From CAIXPS01 sp034430115 (GTDB taxonomy: Bacteria > Chloroflexota > Anaerolineae > J036 > Brachytrichaceae): a DNA stretch of 64,000 bases. Where the stretch lies: the NCBI GenBank assembly GCA_034430115.1, contig DAOUFG010000175.1, positions 1-64,000 on the forward strand, given 5' to 3'. The position numbers were made by a program, and so were the translations under genes. The notes beneath the pieces were generated by a model, which did no database searches, was not told the DNA's origin, and saw only the letters and a list, made by a program, of their open reading frames with translations. This document shows, piece by piece, positions 34,568 through 42,311 of this stretch. Each line of letters opens with the position of its first letter. Position 1 is the first letter of the stretch.

Positions 34568-35893
34568 ATGTTCGTGGCTGTCGCTATCTTTCTCGTGGCT
34601 TACGTCATCATCGCCAGTGAAAAGTTCCCCCGTCATTGGGTGGCGCTGATTGGCGGCGGGCTGCTTATCATTTTCGGCATTCTAAACCCGTTGGAAGCCT
34701 TTCACTACATCAACTGGGAAACGCTCGGCCTGTTATTAGGCATGTTTATCCTGGTTGCGATATTGATCGAGTCGGGTTTCTTCGGCTGGTTGGCATTGGA
34801 AACCGTGCGCAGGACCAACTATCACCCGGCCAAGGTGTTCATTTTGTTGCCGCTGCTGGCGGCATTGATGGCAACCATGATGGACAGCATCACGGTGATG
34901 TTGTTCCTCTCGGCACTTACCTATCAGTTGTGCAAGCTGTTGAAGATCGATCCGATCCCGCTGATCATCGCCGAAGTATGCGCAGCCAACGCCGGCGGCG
35001 CAGCGACCCTGGTGGGCGACCCGCCGAACGTGATCCTCGGCACGACGCTGGGGTTCAACTTCGTTGATTTCGTCGAAAACACCGGGCCGATTTCCTTCAT
35101 TGCCGCCGCCGTCAGCACCGGCCTGTTCTATTTAAACAATCGCAAGTCATTGGCCGATGCCCACGGCACGCTGGACATGGACGCGATTCACCAGATCGAA
35201 GAGACGCATCGCTCGCAATTGCAACGTAACGTGATGCGCATCGGGTTGATCTACTTCGGCATCGCCGTTTTGTTGCTGGTAACGCACCACTGGCTGGGTG
35301 AATTCGGGATTATCCAGCTCAGTGCTGCGGCAGCGGCGCTCATCCCCGCCTCGGCGGCGCTCGTCACACTGATGATCGTGGAACGTTCCGATCACCAGCG
35401 GGCGTTGCGCGCGACGATCGAACGCGTGGATTTTGAAAGCCTGGTCTTCTTCGCAGGGTTGTTCGTCCTCATCGGCGGATTAGAGAAGACGCACCTGATG
35501 GAAGCCGTCGCGGGGGCCTTTGCAGCATTGGCACAAACCAGCCACCCGCTATTCCTGCTGGCGCTGCATTGGGGCGCGGGCAGCATCAGCGCCGTGGTGG
35601 ATAACGTGCCGATGGCGTTGGGCATGTCCTACGTGTTGAAAGACCTGGCGCAATCGTCCGCAGCGCCGGCGCTGGGCATCATGGTGTGGTCATTGGCGCT
35701 GGGGCTCGACATGGGCGGCAGCATGACGCCGGTTGGGGCATCCGCCAATGTCGTTTCGTATGCCTACCTGGAAAAACATCACGGCAAGGTGGGTTGGGGG
35801 ACATGGATCAAGGCGGCTGTTCCGCCGACCCTGACTGCCATGGCAGTCGCTTCGGCCCTGGTGTTGTTGAAGGGGGCCATTGGCTGGTACTGA
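34568..35893 (+). CDS. ArsB/NhaD/SLC13-type ion transporter
   Basis: A 441-aa protein with about 11-12 membrane helices. Hallmarks are NWETLGLLLGMFILVAILIE, the hairpin motif LVGDPPNVILG and, in the second half, the reciprocal DNVPMALGMSYVL and MTPVGASANVVSY. This inverted-repeat layout is shared by ArsB, NhaD, CitT and P-protein transporters. The ion could be Na+/H+, arsenite or a dicarboxylate; sequence alone does not say. No ars genes lie nearby. The long structured leader suggests ligand or ion control. Confidence 0.82.
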   Translation: MFVAVAIFLVAYVIIASEKFPRHWVALIGGGLLIIFGILNPLEAFHYINWETLGLLLGMFILVAILIESGFFGWLALETVRRTNYHPAKVFILLPLLAALMATMMDSITVMLFLSALTYQLCKLLKIDPIPLIIAEVCAANAGGAATLVGDPPNVILGTTLGFNFVDFVENTGPISFIAAAVSTGLFYLNNRKSLADAHGTLDMDAIHQIEETHRSQLQRNVMRIGLIYFGIAVLLLVTHHWLGEFGIIQLSAAAAALIPASAALVTLMIVERSDHQRALRATIERVDFESLVFFAGLFVLIGGLEKTHLMEAVAGAFAALAQTSHPLFLLALHWGAGSISAVVDNVPMALGMSYVLKDLAQSSAAPALGIMVWSLALGLDMGGSMTPVGASANVVSYAYLEKHHGKVGWGTWIKAAVPPTLTAMAVASALVLLKGAIGWY

Positions 35894-35894
35894 C

Positions 35895-35990
35895 GATTGC
35901 TGATTGACGATTTTGGATTTCCGATTTTGGATTGTCCCGCTTCGTGCGAAGGCAAGTGGTCGAAATCGACAATCGAAAATCGAAAATAAC
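35895..35990. repeat. Dispersed GATTTTGGATTTCCG inverted repeat
   Basis: GACGATTTTGGATTTCCGAT and TTTGGATTGTC (about 35908-35936) face GAAATCGACAATCGAAAATC and GAAAAT (about 35961-35986). The same words occur inside the AddB-like gene and at 43.45 and 48.8 kb. Confidence 0.7.
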
Positions 35991-36152
35991 AGGAGGTGAT
36001 TCTAAACAGAGAGTACCTGATTAAAGCAGAGTGCCCAGATGCACAGCCTGCCCATCCAGATTATGAGATGACCGCACTTTCATTGGTCCTTCCCTCTGGT
36101 GCGCCGCAGCCCTGTTGCTGCAAATGTGACCTTTATTTGGAGAAGAGCACTC

Positions 36153-37766
36153 ATGCAGAAACTAAGAAAAAATCGCGCGTTTCGCTTCGTCCTGCGCATG
36201 ACGGCGACGCTTTTATCTCTCGCCGTGTTCGTATTGGTGGCGCCGCATGCTTTCGCTCAAGCACCCGACCCATCCACCGACCCCGCCGTGGGGATCAACG
36301 TGATGTGGATGATCATCGGCGGCTTCCTGGTCTTCTTTATGCAGGCCGGCTTCGCACTGGTGGAAACCGGCTTCACCCGCGCCAAGAACGTCGCCCACAC
36401 CATGATGATGAACATGATGGTGTTTTGTATCGGCGCCGCCGGCTACTGGCTGACGGGCTTCGCCTTCCAGTTTGGCGCAGTGAACGTGACCTATCCCGAC
36501 GTCAGCACCATCGGGGCCGTCGCAACCAGTGGCTCCACCGCCTGGGCCCACTCGCCCGTCACGTTGGGTGACTGGACGGGCCTGCTGGCGACGCCGCTCA
36601 TCTCGTTCCGCCAGTTCGGCATCCTGGGCGGCAGCGGCTTCATGCTGCTGGGTCTGGGCACCAACTTCGGCATCCTCTCGTTCTTCCTCTTTCAGATGGT
36701 GTTCATGGACACCGCCGCGACGATCCCCACCGGCGCAATGGCAGAGCGCCTGAAGTTCTCCGGCTTCTGTCTGATGGGTCTGTGGGTGAGCATGTTCATC
36801 TACCCGCTGGTCGGCGGCTGGGTCTGGGGCGGCGGCTGGTTGCAGAACCTGGGCCGCATCGCCGGCATCGGCAACGGCGCGGTGGACTTCGCCGGCTCAG
36901 GCGTGGTGCACATGATCGGCGGTTCGGTGGCCCTGGCAGGCGCGATTGTACTTGGCCCGCGCATCGGCCGCTTCAACAAGGACGGTTCGCCCAACGCAAT
37001 GCCCGGCCACAACATCCCGCTGGGCGTACTCGGTACGATCATCCTGTTCTTCGGCTGGTTCGGCTTCAACCCCGGTTCGTCGCTCGGTTTCATGGGCGGT
37101 TCGCGCATCCTGGCTGTCAACGCGGCAGCCAACACGCTGATCGCCGGTGCGATGGGCGGCTGCGCGGCCATGCTCTATATGTGGTTCATCAGCCCGGTCA
37201 AGAAGCCCGATCCGTCCATGTCGGTCAACGGCATCCTGGCCGGCCTGGTGGCGATCACCGCCCCCTGCGCGTTCGTGGACAGCGTCGGCGCAACCATCAT
37301 CGGCCTGATCGCCGGCGTGCTGGTGTGTTTGGCGGCCACTGTGCTTGAAAAGGCACACGTCGATGACCCTGTTGGCGCCGTGCCGGTGCACTTCGTCAAC
37401 GGTGTGTGGGGCCTGCTCGCCGTCGGCATCTTCGCCAAGGGCCTGCCCGAAACCGCCGGCTGGAACGGTATGGAATCGGCCGTGACGGGGTTGCTGTATG
37501 GCGGCGGCACGCAAATCCTGGCGCAGCTCGCCGAGGTCGCCTCCATTCTCGTCTTTGTGTTCGGGCTGTCATACGTGTTCTTCAAGATACTCAACGCGCT
37601 CAAGCTGTTGCGCAGCAAGCCCGAAGATGAACTGGCGGGCCTGGACATCCCAGAGATGGGCTCGCTTGGCTACACCACGGTAGACGTTCGCATGGCCGGG
37701 GGCCGGCTGTCGCAGCAGATGCCCGTCGTTCGTTCGTCGGCCAGTGTCCCTTCAGCCGGCAAATAA
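36153..37766 (+). CDS. amt: Ammonium transporter Amt, first copy
   Basis: A 537-aa protein with a cleavable signal peptide (ends HAFAQA) and 11 helices. Twin pore histidines are in GVVHMIGGSVAL and VHFVNGVWG. GFALVETGFTRAKNV and GPRIGRFNKDG are Amt signatures. It conducts NH3/NH4+ across the membrane. The frame is open from 36099, but GGAGAAGAG before ATG 36153 and the signal peptide fix the start. It is followed after 19 nt by its PII partner. The cytosolic tail is long (about 60 residues) and ends with QMPVVRSSASVPSAGK. Confidence 0.95.
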   Translation: MQKLRKNRAFRFVLRMTATLLSLAVFVLVAPHAFAQAPDPSTDPAVGINVMWMIIGGFLVFFMQAGFALVETGFTRAKNVAHTMMMNMMVFCIGAAGYWLTGFAFQFGAVNVTYPDVSTIGAVATSGSTAWAHSPVTLGDWTGLLATPLISFRQFGILGGSGFMLLGLGTNFGILSFFLFQMVFMDTAATIPTGAMAERLKFSGFCLMGLWVSMFIYPLVGGWVWGGGWLQNLGRIAGIGNGAVDFAGSGVVHMIGGSVALAGAIVLGPRIGRFNKDGSPNAMPGHNIPLGVLGTIILFFGWFGFNPGSSLGFMGGSRILAVNAAANTLIAGAMGGCAAMLYMWFISPVKKPDPSMSVNGILAGLVAITAPCAFVDSVGATIIGLIAGVLVCLAATVLEKAHVDDPVGAVPVHFVNGVWGLLAVGIFAKGLPETAGWNGMESAVTGLLYGGGTQILAQLAEVASILVFVFGLSYVFFKILNALKLLRSKPEDELAGLDIPEMGSLGYTTVDVRMAGGRLSQQMPVVRSSASVPSAGK

Positions 37767-37785
37767 CTTGATTGAGGGAGCCAAC

Positions 37786-38175
37786 ATGACTAAGAAAATT
37801 GAAGCGATTATCCGTGAGGAAGCGCTCGACGCAGTCAAAGATGCGCTACATGCCATCGGGATCGAGGGCATGAACATCTTCGAGGTGCGCGGGCACGGCC
37901 GCCAGGGCGGCGTGGAACTTTCCTGGCGCGGCACGTCCTACCACATGGACCTGATTCCCAAAATTCAACTCAATATCATCCTGAGCGATCACAACGTGGA
38001 GAAGACCATCGCAACCATCGTTCAGGCAGCACGCACCGGTAAGGAAGGAGACGGCATCATCTTCGTCTACCCGGTGGAAGACGTCATTCGCATCCGCACC
38101 GGCGAGCACGGCAAAGAGGCCCTCTCGTACCCGGACGACATCGATCAGCGCCAGGCGGTTGGGAAAGCAAAATAG
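37786..38175 (+). CDS. glnK: PII signal protein GlnK, first copy
   Basis: A 129-aa PII protein starting MTKKIEAIIREEALDAVKDAL. The T-loop reads RGHGRQGGVELSWRGTSY. Tyr52 corresponds to the uridylylated Tyr51 of enteric PII, and Trp47 replaces Tyr46. The B-loop (TGKEGDGIIFVYPVEDVIRIRTGE) binds ATP/ADP and 2-oxoglutarate. GlnK blocks the Amt pore when nitrogen is plentiful. It has a short C-terminal extension (YPDDIDQRQAVGKAK). An upstream in-frame extension to 37744 lies inside the amt coding end and is rejected; GAGGGAG precedes ATG 37786. Confidence 0.96.
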   Translation: MTKKIEAIIREEALDAVKDALHAIGIEGMNIFEVRGHGRQGGVELSWRGTSYHMDLIPKIQLNIILSDHNVEKTIATIVQAARTGKEGDGIIFVYPVEDVIRIRTGEHGKEALSYPDDIDQRQAVGKAK

Positions 38176-38356
38176 CGACGCAAGCCATTGACTGATGGCC
38201 GCGCCTATAAGGACGTTACCTATGACCGTTCGCAAATGGAATAAGACGGACCCGGCTCCTGAAAGAGACGGTTAATTGTTCGTGCGCCTTGAAGCGCCAC
38301 CCTCTCACTCCGTCATCCTCAAGCAGAGGGCGTTCGCAACAATATTTGTATCCACT

Positions 38357-38401
38357 GTGGCGACATCCCGTAATACCAGGTTCGTATTACGGGACCGCCA
38401 C
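38357..38401. promoter_or_regulatory. 16-bp-stem hairpin upstream of the second amt
   Basis: GTGGCG (38357-38362) pairs with CGCCAC (38396-38401). Inside, CCCGTAATAC (38367-38376) pairs perfectly with GTATTACGGG (38384-38393) around a 7-nt loop. It ends 24 nt before the start codon, with no U-tract. It could be an operator or an mRNA structure. Confidence 0.55.
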
Positions 38402-38424
38402 ACATCATGACCCACAAATGAAGG

Positions 38425-39912
38425 ATGGACATGTTCAAGTTCACACAATTGCACGAAACGAAAGTCGGTTTCCCGGTCTCGCCACGATATGCCGGGAAAC
38501 GTTTGGTCGGGCCGGCCGCCGCATTGGGTGTATCCCTGCTGGTGACCGGCGTCGCCAGCGCGCAAGCCCCCGACCCAATAGAAGAGGTCACGCGCGGTTT
38601 GAACACCTCCTGGGTGCTCATCACCGCCTTTCTGGTGTTTTTCATGCAGGCGGGGTTCGCGTTCGTAGAGGCCGGCCTTACCCGCGCCAAGAACACCACC
38701 AACATCCTGATGAAGAACCTGATGGACTTCGTGATGGGGACGTTGAGTTACTGGGCGATTGGCTTCGGCCTGATGTTTGGCGCATCCAACGCCGGGCTGT
38801 TCGGCACCTCAGACTTTTTCATCGGCATCGGCGGCGAGGACATCGCCGGCGTGCCGGCACTTGCATTCTGGCTGTTCCAGCTCGTCTTCGCCGGGACCGC
38901 TGCCACGATTGTTTCGGGCGCTATGGCGGAACGCACCAAGTTCTCCGCCTATTTGGTTTATAGCTTCATCATCTCGCTGCTCATCTACCCCATCTTCGGG
39001 CACTGGGTATGGGGCAGCGGCTGGCTGTGGACGTTGGGAGATAGCACGGGCCTGGTCGCAGAAGGCGGCTTCCGTGACTTCGCCGGTTCCACCGTGGTTC
39101 ACAGCGTGGGCGGCTGGGCGGCGCTGATCGGCGCGATCGTCCTCGGCCCGCGCATCGGGCGGTTTGGCAAAGATGGCACACCACGCGCCATCCCCGGACA
39201 TTCGATGTCGCTATTCGTGTTGGGTATCTTTATCCTATGGCTGGGCTGGTTCGGCTTTAACCCCGGTAGCCAGCTTGCAATCGCGGGCGGCAATGCGGAC
39301 GCAGTGGCGCTCGTCGCCGCGAACACCAATATCGCGGCCGCAGCAGGCGCCGTGACGGCGCTGCTCACCGGCTGGGCGTTGACTAAGAAGCCCAACGCCG
39401 GCGCTGCGATGAACGGCGTGCTGGCGGGGCTGGTGGCCATCACCGCGCCGTGCGCCTACGTGACGCCGCTGGATTCGGTGATCATCGGCGCCATCGCCGG
39501 CCCATTGATGATGTTCGGCAATATCTGGTTGGAGAAGCTCAAGATCGACGATCCCGTAGGCGCTGTGCCGGTGCACTTGATGAACGGCATCTGGGGCACG
39601 CTCTCGCTCGGGCTGTTTGCCTCACAAAACGGCGTCGTCGGGCTGTTTGCCGGCGGCGGCTTCAACCAGTTCATCCTGCAACTGATTGGCGTGATCGCCT
39701 GCGGCGCGTGGACGGCGGGCACGGCCTTCGTGCTGTTCAGCGCCATCAAGAAGTTCATCGGTTTGCGCGTAACGGTGGAGGAAGAAGTTCGTGGTCTCGA
39801 CCTGTTCGAACATGGCGCCGAGGCATATCCGCGCGATTTCCTGTTTGAGCCCAAGTCCGCCGCTGTCTCACCTGCCAAGCGTGCCGCAAGCGCCGGCACG
39901 CCGGCCAAGTAA
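38425..39912 (+). CDS. amt: Ammonium transporter Amt, second copy
   Basis: A 495-aa paralogue of the gene at 36153, with a signal peptide (VTGVASAQAPDP) and 11 helices. The twin histidines are in TVVHSVGGWAAL and VHLMNGIWG. GFAFVEAGLTRAKNT and GPRIGRFGKDG match the Amt consensus. It differs from copy 1 in loops (for example TSDFFIGIGGEDIAGVP) and has a shorter cytosolic tail. ATG 38431 (two codons in) is equally placed behind AAGGA. It is followed after 32 nt by the second glnK. Two Amt proteins may differ in affinity or PII partner. Confidence 0.95.
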   Translation: MDMFKFTQLHETKVGFPVSPRYAGKRLVGPAAALGVSLLVTGVASAQAPDPIEEVTRGLNTSWVLITAFLVFFMQAGFAFVEAGLTRAKNTTNILMKNLMDFVMGTLSYWAIGFGLMFGASNAGLFGTSDFFIGIGGEDIAGVPALAFWLFQLVFAGTAATIVSGAMAERTKFSAYLVYSFIISLLIYPIFGHWVWGSGWLWTLGDSTGLVAEGGFRDFAGSTVVHSVGGWAALIGAIVLGPRIGRFGKDGTPRAIPGHSMSLFVLGIFILWLGWFGFNPGSQLAIAGGNADAVALVAANTNIAAAAGAVTALLTGWALTKKPNAGAAMNGVLAGLVAITAPCAYVTPLDSVIIGAIAGPLMMFGNIWLEKLKIDDPVGAVPVHLMNGIWGTLSLGLFASQNGVVGLFAGGGFNQFILQLIGVIACGAWTAGTAFVLFSAIKKFIGLRVTVEEEVRGLDLFEHGAEAYPRDFLFEPKSAAVSPAKRAASAGTPAK

Positions 39913-39944
39913 AGCGGCTGGGTGCCCCTTTTTTAGGAGCCAAT

Positions 39945-40340
39945 ATGACTAAGAAGATAGAAGCGATCATTCGCGAAGAAGCGCTCGACACGGTGAAAGA
40001 TGCGCTGCACGCCATCGGCATCGAGGGCATGAACGTCTTTGAGGTGCGCGGGCATGGCCGCCAGGGCGGCGTGGAACTTTCCTGGCGCGGCACGTCCTAC
40101 CAGATGGATCTGATCCCTAAGGTTCAAGTCAACATCGTCCTCAGCGATCACAACGTGGACAAGACGGTTGCGACCATCGTGCAGGCGGCACACACCGGCG
40201 AAGAAGGGGACGGCATCATCTTCGTCTACCCGGTGGAGGACGTCATTCGCATCCGCACCGGCGAACGCGACGCCGAGGCGCTGGCCTACCCCGACGATAT
40301 CGATGTGCGTCGCGCGACAGGACAGGGGGTTCGCAGATAA
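39945..40340 (+). CDS. glnK: PII signal protein GlnK, second copy
   Basis: A 131-aa PII protein. Its T-loop, RGHGRQGGVELSWRGTSY, is identical to copy 1, and the DNA of this stretch is nearly identical too. Differences gather in the C-terminal half (RTGERDAEALAYPDDIDVRR versus RTGEHGKEALSYPDDIDQRQ). This pattern fits a recent duplication of the amt-glnK pair, or gene conversion across the T-loop. GGAGCC precedes ATG 39945. It is followed by two hairpins ending the operon. Confidence 0.96.
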   Translation: MTKKIEAIIREEALDTVKDALHAIGIEGMNVFEVRGHGRQGGVELSWRGTSYQMDLIPKVQVNIVLSDHNVDKTVATIVQAAHTGEEGDGIIFVYPVEDVIRIRTGERDAEALAYPDDIDVRRATGQGVRR

Positions 40341-40356
40341 GAGGTTGTGTGGGTTT

Positions 40357-40456
40357 GCAATTGCCGGATGCACTCTCTCCGGCGGCAATTGCGAATCATG
40401 GGTTTTGTGCAGAGCGCTCATCCTTTGGTTCGGGATGAGCGCTCTGCGCGTTTTCG
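40357..40456 (+). terminator. Double hairpin ending the amt-glnK cluster
   Basis: First stem GCAATTGCCG (40357-40366) with CGGCAATTGC (40383-40392). Second stem GCAGAGCGCTCATCC (40409-40423) with GGATGAGCGCTCTGC (40433-40447), 15 perfect pairs, followed by GCGTTTTC. Confidence 0.7.
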
Positions 40457-40493
40457 GGTGGTAGAAAAGACCCCCCAGAACTTGATCCCCAAG

Positions 40494-41504
40494 TTATTGG
40501 ACCAATTCCGATGTCTCGACACGTGGTGCATCCTCATCGATAGCTTGCACCTTGTAGACCGCGTTGGCGTGGGTACAGAAACCGCCCACGTTGCCGGCCC
40601 TATCCATCAGCAGCAGACGGATCCAGGCGTTCTGCGGCTTGCTCAAGGGCAACAGGTCGCGCATGATGGCGCGCCCGACCTGCGCTAGACCTTGCCCGGC
40701 CTGCAACAGCGCAACGGCGCGCACGGCTGTGCCATGCCGGATGGTCAGCTCTCCCACGCCGGTGCAGGTGGCGGCGCCGTAACGATCATCCACGTAGTTG
40801 CCCGCGCCGACGATGGGCGAATCGCCCACGCGGCCGGGGTATTTCCACGCCACGCCGGAGGTCGTCACCGCACTGACGATGTGCCCGCTTGCATCGCGCA
40901 CGACGACGTTCATCGTGTCGCCGCCTTCGTGATACTTCAGCGCCCGCCCGACAAGCTCGGAGAGCGAGATGCCAGATTGAGAGATTTGAGATTTGAGATT
41001 CGTAGACTGAGATTGGAGATTGGAGGTTTGAGATCGGCCGCTTCTCATCTCTAAGCCCGAATCTCCAATCTCTATTCCCAAATCTCCCAGGACGCCCTTG
41101 AGTCGCTTCAAGTAGATTGCCTTTGCCTCAGGGGTCAGCAGATCCTTCGCTTCGGCACCCACTTCTTGCGCAAATTGGGCTGCGCCCTCGCCGGCCAGCA
41201 ACACATGCGGCAGGCGCTCCATCACCTGGCGCGCAACCGAGATGGGGTGTGGATAGCCCTTCAACGCCGCCACGGCGCCGCTGGCAAGCGTGGCACCATC
41301 CATGATTGAGGCATCCAGCTCCACCTCGCCCAGGATGTTGGGCAGCCCGCTGAAACCCACCGAATGATCGTTCACGTCAGACTCCACCGCGCGCGCGACC
41401 AGCTCGGCGGCGTCTAATGCGGAAGCGCCCTGGCGCAATGCGGCGATCCCTTCTGCAATGCACCCATCACGCACCTCGCCATTGACAAGAATAAACGGTT
41501 TCAT
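40494..41504 (-). CDS. Ntn hydrolase of the isoaspartyl peptidase / glycosylasparaginase family
   Basis: A 336-aa protein that should self-cleave before Thr197 (EGGDTMNVVVRDASG). The beta-chain signature SGVAWKYPGRVGDSPIVGAG follows, then GAATCTGVGE. Such enzymes cut Asn, isoaspartyl dipeptides or glycosyl-Asn. Residues about 141-178, in the linker just before the cleavage site, are encoded by a dispersed DNA repeat and read as Ser/Gln/Asn-rich sequence. The frame starts at 41534, but GGGAG lies 5 nt before ATG 41504, which gives MKPFILVNGEV, the family N-terminus. Being next to the ammonium genes, it may supply ammonium or aspartate. Confidence 0.82.
   Translation of the reverse strand: MKPFILVNGEVRDGCIAEGIAALRQGASALDAAELVARAVESDVNDHSVGFSGLPNILGEVELDASIMDGATLASGAVAALKGYPHPISVARQVMERLPHVLLAGEGAAQFAQEVGAEAKDLLTPEAKAIYLKRLKGVLGDLGIEIGDSGLEMRSGRSQTSNLQSQSTNLKSQISQSGISLSELVGRALKYHEGGDTMNVVVRDASGHIVSAVTTSGVAWKYPGRVGDSPIVGAGNYVDDRYGAATCTGVGELTIRHGTAVRAVALLQAGQGLAQVGRAIMRDLLPLSKPQNAWIRLLLMDRAGNVGGFCTHANAVYKVQAIDEDAPRVETSELVQ
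40971..41084. repeat. GATTTGAGATT repeat inside the asparaginase-type gene
   Basis: TTGAGAGATTTGAGATTTGA (about 40977-40996) and GAGATTGGAGATTGGAGG (about 41009-41026) face CTCATCTCTAAGCCCGAATC and TCCAATCTC (about 41044-41072). It is the same inverted repeat as in spacers at 20.86 and 43.5 kb, here open in frame on the minus strand. Confidence 0.8.
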
Positions 41505-41551
41505 CATTTCTCCCGCGTTCAAAATCTCGGCCAATGGTACACCGGGAGGCG

Positions 41552-41582
41552 GAGGATCGGAGACTGGAGATTCGAGATTGGA
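41552..41582. repeat. Short copy of the GAGATTGGA repeat
   Basis: GGATCGGAGACTGGAGATTC and GAGATTGGAA in the spacer between the asparaginase-type and tetR genes. Confidence 0.55.
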
Positions 41583-41610
41583 ATGATGCGCAACATCTTT
41601 GCAAAAGCTA

Positions 41611-41654
41611 TTGACAATTACGCCCCTGGCGCTAGAATGAATCGAACGTTCGAT
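41611..41654 (+). promoter_or_regulatory. Promoter and palindromic operator of the TetR efflux operon
   Basis: TTGACA (41611-41616), 16 bp, TAGAAT (41633-41638). The perfect 14-bp palindrome ATCGAACGTTCGAT (41641-41654) starts just past the -10 box, so a bound repressor would cover the transcription start. Confidence 0.8.
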
Positions 41655-41670
41655 ACAACTTTGAGGTCAC

Positions 41671-42303
41671 ATGACACGTAAAGGACAGGCACAAGTTCCC
41701 GCGGAAGAGAGACGCAAAAGCATCCTGGATACCGCCTACACGCTCTTCGTCAGCCAGGGCTACAACGGCACCTCCATCCGCGACATTGCCAAAAAGTCGG
41801 GCTGTTCGTTGAGCAACCTGTACTACTACTACCAGGATAAGGAGGCCATTTTCACCGCCGTATTTATCGAAAATCACCCCTATTTGCAGCTATTGCCCAT
41901 CCTGAACGATGCCCCAGAGGATGAAAATATTCGATTGATGATGCGCAACATCGGCCAAAAGATGGTGGCCTATTCGCACGATCACCCGGAATTCTTGAAC
42001 CTGGTCTTCATCGAAATGATCGAGTTCCAGGGCCAACATCTGCAGGAGATAGCGAAGGTGGTCCTCCCAAGCGTGCAGGCGCTCACGCAGCGGCTTCGCA
42101 AAGCGCCTGGGCGCGAAGTGCTGCGCCCACTCTCGCCGGACCTCATCCTGCGCGCCTTCATCGGCACGTTCTTGTCGTATGCGATCTCCAAACAAGTCCT
42201 GTCGAACCTATCACCATCGGCAGATGGCAACATGGACAATATAGATGCCTACATCGATATCTTCCTGCATGGCATCCTGCAGCCCGATTCATTACACACG
42301 TGA
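41671..42303 (+). CDS. TetR-family repressor
   Basis: A 210-aa regulator. The N-terminal HTH is RKSILDTAYTLFVSQGYNGT then SIRDIAKKSGCSLSNLYYYY (residues about 33-52). The C-terminal ligand domain is helical and of normal length. It heads the operon encoding a YbhFSR-like ABC exporter, as CecR does in E. coli. It probably binds the palindrome at 41641-41654 and represses its own operon until a drug or metabolite binds. The stop overlaps the start region of the permease gene. Confidence 0.9.
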   Translation: MTRKGQAQVPAEERRKSILDTAYTLFVSQGYNGTSIRDIAKKSGCSLSNLYYYYQDKEAIFTAVFIENHPYLQLLPILNDAPEDENIRLMMRNIGQKMVAYSHDHPEFLNLVFIEMIEFQGQHLQEIAKVVLPSVQALTQRLRKAPGREVLRPLSPDLILRAFIGTFLSYAISKQVLSNLSPSADGNMDNIDAYIDIFLHGILQPDSLHT

Positions 42304-42311
42304 GGTACGCC

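Noticed and set aside
34403..34636. Minus-strand frame across the transporter leader
   Set aside because: It overlaps the promoter, the structured leader and the start of the transporter; no protein features.
35996..36571. 191-codon frame with AGGAGGTGA at its start, overlapping amt
   Set aside because: Most of it is an alternative frame of amt and the start lies next to a repeat; the Shine-Dalgarno match is striking but no conserved protein follows.
36000..38424. Glutamine (glnA-type) riboswitch upstream of the amt genes
   Set aside because: The conserved GGACGGAAG-type core could not be found in either leader.
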